Position numbers and translations under genes: made by a program | Origin: Archegozetes longisetosus | Taxonomy: Eukaryota > Arthropoda > Arachnida > Sarcoptiformes > Trhypochthoniidae | Direction: 5' to 3' | DNA: 64,000 bases | Assembly: GCA_018873245.2 (NCBI GenBank) | Contig: JAEMBT020000001.1 | Location: 372,001 to 436,000 of the forward strand | Shown: piece after piece, positions 1 through 12,100 of the stretch | Layout: every line of letters starts with the position of its first letter | How positions within the stretch are numbered: the first letter of the stretch is position 1 | Notes under the pieces: generated by a model | What the model was told of the DNA's origin: nothing | The model's database searches: none | What the model saw: the letters and a program-made list of their open reading frames with translations, nothing else

Positions 1-3000
1 GCTTCTGGTATTAAATTTCAATATTATTATTAATGGAAAAATTTTGGCCGAAACCAGAACTTTGATATGATAAACAACTTTTAAAACGCTTGTTATTGAA
101 TGCAAGGAATGCGTCGCATATTTTATATAATAAATTATTAGACACACAGCTTGGGTTACGTTCAACTGTATATTGAAATTTTGATACATTTGTCAATGAA
201 TTTTGGTAATTTGTAACATTAATTAAAAACATAATTAACATTAAATAAACTAATAAAAAATTGTCTAAAATGCGTAATACTTACTTAAACTCTATTTCTT
301 AATAATTCAAATGAAATGTTAGGCCACTTATACTATTGAGTTGTAGATTATATTAATTATTACAAATTGACACATTAATCAATATACCGATAATCTTTGT
401 ATCTTTTATAGTAAATTAATTTGAGACAACTTTTTCAAACACTTTTTCACATCGAGTACGCAACCAAAAACTTGCGACCTTTTCATTATAATAAATAGAA
501 AGTATGATCACATCAAAATTGATGATATATTAAAATATATTTTATATAATATGAGTTATATATATCTATACTTTTATAAAAAGTTATTAAACTCTTAATA
601 CTCTCGTCACTGCGAATGTGCTATTTATCAATGGATTAGAAACTATGATCGCACTGTTTTTATCTTCAGAATATTAGCTTCAAACTTTTCAGTCAATTGT
701 AAAGAACTATTGGTGGAGTCTTTTTTAAACTTTTTTTCTGTCAATTTGACGCCTATTCATCTCAGAAGACCTGCTACTCAGAGAGTTTTTGGTTGAAAGT
801 GAGACTTAAAAGAGAAAGTTATAAAGTGTTTTAGGCTGGAAAACGCGTGTGCGCAATGACATGACAAGAGAAGATGACTTGATCTCAGGCTATCTTTAGA
901 ATTATGAATAAATATGTTCTTATGGTTATAATTATAATGATAAAAAATAAGTGTGCGTTTTCAGCCAAACAAACAATATTTTATTATATTAAAATAATAA
1001 TAGGAAGTTAGCATTACATAGAAGTCTTTTTTTGATTCAAAGTAAATGTGGACCTAAACAAAAAACACTGAAAAAGTCATATGCTTCTATTTTATAACTA
1101 AGTATGATAAAAAGATTAATCTATATATTTTTATCAACTACACAAGTCATTCTATGCATGAAATGATAGGGTGGAGAACTTTAAGAAGATGTCAACAATA
1201 ATTGCAGAATAGAGGGCTCGTTATTTCTTTTTCACGGTAAAACTTCATGAGACTCATCATATGTCAGATGTAAGTCTAATACTTTTCGTAATACCAGATA
1301 AAGTATTAAGCTTAGTACGCGACAAATTTTATAGTCAGTTTGACTTCAAGTTTAAATAAGATATTCAACTTTTCAGTTAATCAAGAGTTTTAACGTTTGC
1401 CATTTCAAAATAATTAGCGGATGTCAATCAATTATATATCTTGTCTTCATTGCAAATTTTAGGTAAATTAGTTGGATATGTCTTCAGTAAAGTACATGAC
1501 TCTTATACGAGTTTTTCAGAAACAAGTTTTGAGTCACTGCTCTCTTAAACTTTATATAGTTTAAGATAACAGATTGAAGTTGTCTTAACAACTTTCTTTC
1601 TCCTCTTCCAATCATTTGATTACGTGCCGTTTAATCAAAATTAGTCTAAACTGAAATTCGTCGAAAACCCTTTCAACTTTGAAAAAGTGTGGATAAAAAT
1701 ATTTTCTCTTTTCTATGTATTTGACAGAAAATCAATCAACTTCCATCTATTACCAGACTTTAATTACATTACGAGCTGTAAATATGAAATTGTTTGATGG
1801 CAGCTTTTCATAACAGAGATACGACAAAGCTATAGCAGACTTTTCATTCAACTATTTATTACCTTAAAATAAATGACGAAAAAGTGTTGTACGATCCTTG
1901 TATACGAGAGTAAATCACATTTTCTACTATCGAAATAATTTCTGATAATAAATCTCACAAATCAAACATTACATCTGCATTCGTGCGCTAACTAATCACT
2001 TATTTTTACAGATCTTAAGGGTTTTTCGCACAAATCAGATTCGTTCAACTGAAATAATTTGAAACGAGAACAAACTCAATCAATCTTTCACTCTCTTCTT
2101 GCTCGTGAAAATACTATCTCAGCGAGTGTTTGACAGCAATTGGGTGTAAACCTTCAATTTTTGTTTTTTAAATGAAAAGAGCAAAATTGTTTCAGAACTA
2201 ACTATAGTCTTGTGATCTTAAGAGATCAAACAAAGGATAAAACGTTGAACAAATTTTTGAGAAAAATAAAGTTTTAACTATTTTAATATTTGAAGAGTGA
2301 TGTAAAGTCGCACAAAACAATTTCTAAGTTGTGATTTACGCGATAGCTATGCATTTTAGGTTTTGTTTAAGACATTTGACTGTATATGAACTTCTAAGTC
2401 TGAGAGAGTGGCGACTGCAACAAATCCAAAGAATGGCAATGGAGGATAATGTGTGTCAGGGAAATAAGAATGTTACTGTTGTGTACTTCTTTCAAGTTAT
2501 ATTGATTTGTGGGTGACACTTCAATATAAGTTTTTATGATTTTAATTGTCAACTTTGACATTAAACCAGATAAAGTCAGTTAATTGAATCCAGTTCTGAT
2601 TCTATACTCCAGAGTATTTGTTGTAACCATAAGAACAAATCAAATCATGTCTGCTTGCATGAAGTTCTTGAAAACTGAATCTAATTACATGTTGCTCTGT
2701 ACTAATAAATAATGCTATCAAACTATTGGGTCTAATAAGATCGAGAGTAGATTCCTTGTTTTAATTAGTTTTTCATTGGGCTAATACTTTCAAGTATTTT
2801 TAAATCAAAATAATCAAAAATTAACTTGAACTCAATGGCATTTTTAAAAATCACAGGATCATAAAATAATTAATTGAAAGATAAAAAATTGCAATTTTTC
2901 AAAATTGAACCTTATAAATAGTACGATAAAAAGTTTTCAATCAATTTGCACTCTTATTGACATATAAATCATTATTTGATAATGACATGCGAAACAACCT

Positions 3001-3077
3001 TAAACTAATTCATTGAACTGTTTGATAAAGTAATTGTTAGCACTTGTATGAGTAACTTTAGTATAAGTAAAGAATAT

Positions 3078-3098
3078 GTTGTACTTCAATAGTACAAC
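3078..3098. repeat. Perfect hairpin, 8-bp arms
   Basis: GTTGTACT, a TCAAT loop and AGTACAAC, 13 bp outside the inverted repeat that begins at 3111. Function unknown. Confidence 0.5.
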
Positions 3099-3110
3099 CA
3101 TTTCGTATCG

Positions 3111-3473
3111 CGTCAAAATAACAGCAGCAAAAATAACGCCGCAATAACAACGCCAACAAAAATGACGTCAACAAAATAGTTCAATAAAATAGTATTCAAA
3201 TGTAATTTATACATCAATATGAACTCCTAGTTTATTGAAAGCTATAAAAGTATCACACACATTAGTTTTCAGCATAAGTACATGAAAACAATAACTATTG
3301 TTAATACAGTCTAAATTTGTAAGTTAAAGTTATGTGAAATTCCTCGCGTAATATAAATTAATGCTAGTATTATAAGCAATACATCTCATTGAAAATGTTT
3401 TAAAATACTATAAAAGTTGTTATTATTACTGTGTTATTTTTGTTATCGTTATTATTGTGGTGTTATTTTGACG
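3111..3473. repeat. Inverted-repeat element with CGTCAAAATAAC ends
   Basis: Left end at 3111 reads CGTCAAAATAACAGCAGC. The right end at 3473, read on the minus strand, is CGTCAAAATAACACCACA. The arms continue as degenerate iterations of (A)AATAAC(G/A)CC up to about 3173 and from about 3419. This is consistent with a MITE or foldback element whose arms are short tandem units. No target duplication could be identified. Confidence 0.5.
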
Positions 3474-5766
3474 TAAAACCCAATTATTTTTTATCCGCAA
3501 TCAGATCATAAGTGAATGTAAGAGTGAAAAACAAAATAAGTGACGAGAAAAACACATTTGGAGCAGTTTAAACAAATTTAGTTGAAAAATTTGGTTCACA
3601 AATTTGTATTTTTATCGATTTTGCAAAGTTTTACGCAATCTTATTCAAACCAATAAACGATTACTCGATAAATAAAAATGAATGTCTTTTGATGAGCAAA
3701 TAAGACATGTTTGAGAACCTAATTTGTCATTATAAGGATGAACCAGATGAAACCTAATAAAATTAGCTGAGTAGTTTTAGTCCAAATGCTTTTCTAATAG
3801 CTTTTTCCAAACCAATTTTGCATAACTATTACTAAGTTTGTTTTTTTAGTTGAAAGAAATGTTTGTTTAAAGGTTTGTGGATTTTTAAATTTATTTCTTC
3901 CTGTTTGCGAACATTCGAGAAGTATTAATTGAGCAGCTATTGTCGTTCTGATACCAATATGTTAGAGGTCTTTATTTCCATTTGAACAATCAATCAAACT
4001 ATTGAACAATTAACTCATTAATTATAATTAAGAACTAACTTCTCTTCAGAACTAATCTCATGAGATTCTATGTGACGCATCAGATCATTATAAATTAAAC
4101 TGAAACAAACTTAACTTTCACTACTTTTAGTTACTCAGTACAATCGTAAAATCCTGTAATAAAAGTGTTCTTATGGAATGAGTTACATTCTCTTTACCTC
4201 GAGTACTTAAATCACATCTATATAATTACATTAATCAAATACATTCATCAGATTTCGTACAATCGCCAGCGGATGTGACGAAGATTCAAAATTTATAAAA
4301 TGCTAATAACATACGCTAATGCATCACGTTTTACTACTTAATCGAAAAATAGCTTTTCAATTCTACTTAAAATCCACGCACTTTCTTATTTTAACTGTAA
4401 TTATCATTCCTTTTTACTTATATTGTTTATTCTAAAAATATGGAAAACACGTGCGAATATCCAAACCAAATAAACTTTTCAAATTTAGATAGTTTTCTTA
4501 ATTTTTTGAAATTGTAAGCATTTGCCACTCTTTCCTTCAAATTAATATCAAATAAACTGCGAGAGCCATGTAATAAGAGAGCTGCTATCAATTGTGTCCC
4601 TTATCCTATTCTTCCAGCTGTCCATTTATTTATTTAAGAGATGAATCGTTTGAATAATTGGTTTCCTCAGAACCTTCTTTGTGAAAAGTAATAAATTTGA
4701 ATGCGAATGTCAATTTTTCATCAATAGTGAATACTTTATTTAAGAAACTCCAAAATTGGTCAGCATTCAGATCAACATTCATTCGACTCATGCTTGGACT
4801 CGGTTCACATTCAAACACAAAAAATACAAATCTGAATAAATACGAGAATATTTGTTTAACCACTTACTATTTAGATACTTTGTCCTGTTTCATCGATTTT
4901 GATGCTTAAAATGACTTTATAAAGAGAACTTAGCTTATGCTCATATACTGAACGGATCTGGAATACGCATAAGTTGAAAGGTGCCTCAGTCTAATTCATT
5001 TTGAACAAACAAAAACTATTCAAACTCTATAAATATACTGCATTTGAGCACAAATTATAGCTAAAATCCAACCGAAACTCAATTGTTTATATCGATTGTT
5101 AGAAGTGAAGAACTAAAGATCGTTAACGACCAGATAAACTTGAAACAATCAAGTTTTCAGAAAAGTTTATTACTATTAAATGAAATAATTAACTACGAGG
5201 TGTACTACACTTAGATTGTAGTCTGGAGTTGAGCATTTAAATTAATGTTATGATAGATTTGAAAAAGAATGAATAATTGCATCTTAAACTATACTATTAT
5301 TACTAGTATACTATTAGTATACTATTATGGTAGTTCTAACATAAATATTCAGGTACATAAGTAACAGTATGTAGATTTACAATAAACCAAAATAAACATT
5401 GGATGTAATCTATTTACTGATGTATAGCTAATAATGAGGTGCAATTTAGATGCAAACACAACAACAATAAGACTCCCTTCCGCAACATAACCATTAATTT
5501 TGTTTAATATGCTCCCCCACAAAACCTCTTTCTCGATATGATCTGATCAAATGTTGTATTAATACTATACTCACCAAGGCCCACACTCGATCTTATGCGC
5601 TAATCCTCTTAATGGAGCGATGGATCTGATCTGACTCAACAAGTACTGAAAGAGGTATACGCCAGTGGTCAGTTCAATCGATTCACATCCAGACTATTCG
5701 ACTGTATTGGTTCTTTAACACTATAATACTATAACATTATAACACTATAACGCAAAAATCTTACCA

Positions 5767-5772
5767 TTTATT
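5767..5772 (-). terminator. Candidate polyadenylation signal of DTWD1
   Basis: AATAAA on the minus strand about 135 bp beyond the DTWD1 stop codon, at a suitable distance for a short 3' UTR. The hexamer is frequent by chance in DNA this AT-rich. Confidence 0.35.
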
Positions 5773-5907
5773 CGAATAAACTATTCAAAAGTATTTGACT
5801 TATTTTGTTTACAACACAAATCAATAGTTTCATAAATACTTTCATTTAATGGTTACAAAAGTTGAGATGACCTAACACTAAAAAGTTAATACAAACGTGT
5901 TAGATAG

Positions 5908-6149
5908 TTAAATATTATAACGTTTTCTCAGTCTATTATAAGTGTGCTTGAAAAAGAATAGCAGATTGTCGTACCTTCCATCATATTTACTACATTCAGT
6001 TGTGTCGCATCTATTCTTTTCGGTTACATTATACAAATCTACGAAAAAGTAGTAAATTGCCTCAATAGTAGATAAATATGATAGAGGAGTGTTTTGCTGA
6101 TGCCTCCAGAATAATGAGTTATGCGATGCCAGCATTACTGATGGCAAGT
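5908..6149 (-). CDS. DTWD1: DTWD1 exon 4 (C-terminus and stop)
   Basis: Acceptor TTTTTTCAG at 6150, then AC TTG CCA..., phase 1 in. Encodes LPSVMLASHNSLFWRHQ, LSTIEAIYYFFVDLYN and GRYDNLLFFFKHTYNRL, the conserved C-terminal block of DTWD1. It ends TAA at 5908-5910. Confidence 0.93.
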
Positions 6150-9100
6150 CTGAAAAAATTAAGAGCTTTTAGTAAATATTTTTTAAGCGATAATAACTAT
6201 GCTGTCGTTTAACAGACAAAATATTCTATGCAAATAAAAATTAATGGCACAAAAGCTTTTCAACTCATCATATGTTCAGTCTATATAACTGCTATTTTTT
6301 AGATGTGTTGCGATAAAACAGATAATCTATTTAATGGTTTATGTCAAAATTATTTACATTATTCTATCGCCTACTATATTGTTTTTAGAGTTCTTACAAT
6401 TTATTGTTTCTTACTGTTATTTAATACAAAACAGTAACATTATACTACTTAGTAATTAATTAAATTGCGACGATGTTTAATTAATATGATAAATGACATT
6501 GACGATCTTATTTTTTCCTAATAAACTATAAGGTTGCTAATTCCATAATATATTGAAATTCATGAAATTTCTCAACTATTATTCATATTGTCTCAAAAAA
6601 TACTCGTTTAATCTAGAATATTACTAAGTTAACTTTGATTCCTTCAAATTATTGAAGCATTTAAGAGGTAATAAAATGTTGCAATAAAATATAAGCAATT
6701 CAAACAGAATCTCATAGAACGATGCCTATAAGCTATATAAAAATTTGTCATATTTGGAGAATCGTCGGTTGCTTTAATTGCGGGTCTTATATATGACGCA
6801 GGGTAATATTATACCATAAAATAGCCTTTAAGCTGACAGATTGTAGTTAAATCGCTAGTTTATAGACAAACTATTCCAAGTGAAACAAGTGTTCCAAGTG
6901 ATAAGTTATAACATTATGTAAATATGAAAATTCAATTCTGAAAGAGTGATCTAATTTTGAAAAACAGTTATTGAGAAAAAAATATAGCAAACAAAAGAAT
7001 ACGAGTAGACTGGAAACTAATTTTGACAAACAATAATTTCTTTAAGAAAGGTTTTTTATTCTAGCTTGTTTTGCGCAATAATCTCACACAATATAAATGT
7101 TAATATTGATGTATATGATAAATATTGTTGATCAAATCTAATCATTTACATAAACTTGATGATTCATCAGGTAGCCATTGAAAGAGATATTGAATCATTG
7201 ATCCGGAATTTACAAGAATGTTATATATACACTTCTTCAAATACTTTAATCTGTTGAGAAAAGAACTTGATTTACGATTGAATCATTTGAGCACTGATTG
7301 CGAAACCCTTAACCATTTACAGTCATAATTTAGTAAATGAAATTAAGCCTAATCCTTAAAATGATGTAATACAGCAATGGTTGAGTTGATGGACAAATCA
7401 ATAATTCTAAAAAGTGTCGCTCTGATTGAACTCAATAAGAAATTAGATTTTGCAAATCTTATATCAAGGATAAAGTGATTGCCTCAAGACGTGCATCTTT
7501 CCATTGAAACTTGAAATCTGTCGAAACCATACTGAAAATAACTTGAATTCATTTTTTATCAAAGTTTTTTTCTAGACAACCAATTTTATCTTGTGAGCAC
7601 AAAATTCATTTAAGATTCGTAAATCTAAACAATCGATAAAACAAAAGCCTCTGAATGAAAAACACATTCTTTACGTCTATAAGTTTCTGAGATCTGAATT
7701 GAGAGATCTATAGGTTTACTACACAGACTTGATGCCAACAAAAGACGATAGGAAGCAAATATGCCATTGCATTTATTCATACTATATAATAGGTGTTAAA
7801 TTATTTAGAATCAAAGACTCAAGTTCCGTACAAATGACAAAATAATCGCAATCTATCTATAAATACTATTCCTTGGACATGAATTTTCAGGTCATGGCTC
7901 AACAGTCAAGCTTAGAGTCGTCACAGCTAAACGTGAAGACCAATCAGATTCAAAAATGTAATAATTATTACGAAAAGAATTTCATATTACGTTCTGCTAT
8001 ATTCTAATATAAATTCATAGAATCCTCAGAAAATTGAATGAACGAAAGCTATGAAGAACTGACAGAATGAAGCGGTGTCTCATAGTCAGTCAAATAAATT
8101 ACAATTTTTAGCCTATTCGAAAAATAAGCTTAATCTTTTACTCAATGGAATACATTTCAAGTTTCAAATTATTTTTGAAATAACTTTTATAAGTCTGTGC
8201 GTTAAGACGTGGTTTTAAGAACACAAAAATTGCATTAACTAAGGAAGATAAAAAAATATAATTAAATCTTAGTATATTTTTGAGGCACTCAACTCAAACT
8301 GACGAGAAAGGTAACATCAAATCAATCACAGCTTATCATCAAAATGAACGTTTGAAAATGCAGTTTGCACTTGCAAATCATGGTCTGTTTACCGAAACCC
8401 TTAGCCCATATCTGACTAGAGTTGAATGCATAGTAGTTTTGATGAAGTTTTTTCCTTCAATTGAACATTCAATGCTTAAACATAACTGTAGAACGATTGA
8501 GCTTTCATTAACTGTTTGATGACTCCATTTTGATGATTCATAGCTTAATTTGTTTGAACTTGAGGATAGTTTAGCTTTTATTCAAATTGAAGGATAAATT
8601 ATTTGACAAATTAATAATAATATAATTAACGAGAAAAGCTGTTTCAGTTGTTTCTAACAAACTTTTTCAAACAATAAGTCATCCGTGAAAGAGATGACAG
8701 AATTAGTGTCTGCAAAAGAGAGTTAATTCTGTAAGAAAAAATGACAGAAAAGACTATGTCTCATTTAAATAAATGAATATGTTGTGAGCAGCAGTTCCTA
8801 AATTTGTGCTTTGCGACTCGCTAGAGGCCCGGGAAAAGATATGGTGGCTCATCTAACTATTTTTACAAAGATGCCATTCTAAATAATATTCATACCCAAA
8901 GCATATCTAAACGGATCTCATTTAGGAAGCAAACCTTAAAAAAATTGAAATTAATCTGGAATTTTAATCAGGAAGCGATCATAAAGTTAGAAGTAATGAA
9001 CAAAATTTTGACTTGGTTTATAAACTTAAAACATTGCATTGACTGGGAAACACAGTTTCCAAACTACTAAATTATGATAAAACGAACTAATAATCTAATT

Positions 9101-12100
9101 ATTCTGAAACGACGCCCACTACTGATAGAACCTTGAAAAGTTTTGGCGGCCTATCATGGGTCGCGACCCACTATTTGACAACATGTGTTCTATGAGATGA
9201 ACTGTGATTTGAGGCAAAATGAATAACTTATTGTGATGCGTACGATACAGTTGATTCGGGTGCTTATCAATTTTTAAAACGTATTTTTACGAGAAACCAG
9301 ATATTGTACTAACATATTTGTCATTGAATTATGCATACTAAAGATGATTAATAAACTATGAACTAATACATTTTGGGCTCTTCTATTATAACAAGATTCT
9401 ATATAATTATATCCTGAAATCCAATATTATATATTTATAATGATTCTTTTATTATATTCAGGCTTTTGAAAGAAATTTGACAAAAAAAATCTATTTCAAA
9501 CTAATGCTAAGAGACATGAGACAAATGATTGAAATGTCATTTGAGCCTAACTTATATTAGACCATAAGAGTTTGTAACTTGTCAACCATTACTATTGTGA
9601 TTAAGTTAGTATAAGACCTAACACTGAATCAAAGTTCTCCTACATATTAATCCAATATTTGCGACCCACGCTCGAGAGATTGTTACGAATAAAGAATTGC
9701 CTTAACATTGAACGCATAGACTCAATATTAGTTTAAATTAGATTTGAGAGTAAAAACTTTGAACAACTTTTATAAAAACAAGTTCTCGCATCAAAATGAA
9801 TGAAAGGATAAAGTGCTAAACAATAAGATATCAAGTTTTCATTCAATTAACAATTACAATGGCTAATGGATAAAATTAATAGATATCACTATTATTGTGC
9901 TTTAATAAGGAATATTTTAACATATTTTAGTTGGCACAGGATTCTTATTGAACGAATGAATTTCATTCAAATTTATGACGCCTTCGAGTATATTGAGTCA
10001 AATTGAATTAATATATTGCAATAGTGAAGCCCAATAAGCGATGACTGAAACGATTGGGCACAAATATTTTGTATGAATTGTTACATTCATACATATACAC
10101 ACTTACATGTATAAATACGCACACACACGCGTACACACACATTCTTTATTATAAACTATTTTTCGCTATTGTTTTTATTATTCGTGCTATTTTTAGACTT
10201 TTCTATAATCAGGTTTTGCAGTTATGGCATTAAAAGAAAGTAATAAAGTAATAGAAGCGGAATTCGTAGTACTTATGAGTACGTGCTCTCACTTAAGTGA
10301 CAGTAAAGTCGAAAAGTGGCTAAATTCGAAAGTTGGATAACAGCAATTGATTCAAATAACGCTTCTATGCTGCTATTTCTGTTTTATATTTGGAGCTCGT
10401 GTCACATTCTTTACGACACACGGATGGAATACTTTTATTATATATCGATATGAAACTTATTTTCGAAAAGCTTTGAGCCATATTTCCGGCTAAAACAACA
10501 AATCAAACCAAACTCAAAGGGTTCTTAAGATTTACAGATTCAATAGAATAAAAATTTGTTTAACCGAAAACAATATTTTTTAGTCAGTCTGGTAGTCCTA
10601 CAGTGTCACTTTAAAACCAAAATATGCACTAATAATTGAATAGATGAGCAAATAGACAAGAATATAGTGAAATATTAGAAATCGGTAGCAATAGAATAGT
10701 ATCGACTATGAATCTTAAGTTGAGATGGAATGCAACATATGTCTGGCATCATTTAACTTTTAAAGTATAAACAGAGTAAAGATAAATTAGCTCATACTAA
10801 ACGTGTTTGACCAACATTTGTAGCTCTTTTTCACTCACATTTTCAACATATATCAATTGAATGATTGAAGATTTGAAAGCCAATTTTTATAAAATATGAT
10901 AATCATATAGAAAAGTAAAATTCAAGTGTTTGCATACTGCGAATGATAGTACTGTAAACCCATTTAAGTGACTGGTCCAGCGTTTCATTTTTTACGCAAT
11001 TCTAATATTGTTGTGACGGAAGCAGAGACAAGTTTAATTATAAGCAACCATCGTATCGACAAAGGTTTTAATATGAACTTATCAACAATTTGCAACCAAT
11101 AATTGGGTGTGACTTCGACTACTTGATAAGTTTGAATAAAAGTATAATTCACTATTTCCAAATCAATAATTATTATCAAAAATTTGCTGTCTATATATAA
11201 CGAATCAGATGACAACTCAACATCGAATTATTCATCGATTCTAATAAGATCGTAATACTTGTATTATACCTTACACTCAACTATGTTTAAAAGTTACAGG
11301 AATGCACACTCAACAATTAGTTAAAAGTCAATTATTCCAGCAAATCCTGTAAATTATTGAGTATAACACCAAAATATGAATCGGAATTCTCGTAGAATAA
11401 TTTGACTTGAAAATTTCTTGAACAATCATTTTTTAACTTCAATAGAATACAACCGAACCTATTCATTCACTAATGAAGAGTTGAGTTTAGGTCTCACTCC
11501 CAGTCAGAGTGGGCTTGACATATTTTATGCTTTTTGGAGTCCAGAATCGAATGGTTCACGTCCCAAGTTGAGATCACAAACCATTTTTGAGATATAGCAT
11601 AAGACCTGAAATAACCTAACCTAACTTAGCTAAGCTAACTAAAATAGAATCAAACCAATCTAATCTAGAGTAGTCCAATCCATCAAAACAAATTACAACA
11701 AAACTAATCTATCTTAACTTAGCCAACTGGGAGATGACGATGTTACTAAAATTTATTTATTTCTTAATATTCCTATGGTTATAACTCTTAGTTGGTTGGA
11801 TGTCGGAGAATATTAGATTAGGTTTGGTTAGATTTTATGCTATATCTCAGAAACAGTTTGTGATTGCAACCTGGAACCAGTCAATTATAATGACTCAGGA
11901 CCCAAAAATCGTAAAAATGTCACCCCGTCCTGATTGGGGACTGGATCTAAATGGAAATTTACTCGTCACCCCGTCCTGATTGGGGACTGGATCTAAATGG
12001 AAATTTACTCGAAGATATTTTAATACACTTTATACCTGTTTAATACATAAGTCTAAACCAATCTTTTATTGAGTCTCTCACTAGAAAACCAAACTCAGAA

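Larger units (their letters stand above)
1..5907. other. Region downstream of DTWD1 with no recognised gene
   Basis: AT-rich, with stops in all frames. It holds the inverted repeat at 3111-3473, a perfect small hairpin just outside it (3078-3098) and simple AT-rich repeats around 5290-5335 and 5720-5755. The frame at 2331-2516 (plus) is somewhat less AT-rich than its surroundings but matches no family I know. Confidence 0.6.

Noticed and set aside
2331-2516. 61-codon plus-strand frame with a GC-richer middle (LREWRLQQIQRMAMEDN).
   Set aside because: Suggestive composition but no homology I can name and no convincing splice pair; left out as a gene.
8280-8519. 79-codon plus-strand open frame (HSTQTDEKGN...).
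   Set aside because: First codon is not ATG, no recognisable family and no flanking signals.
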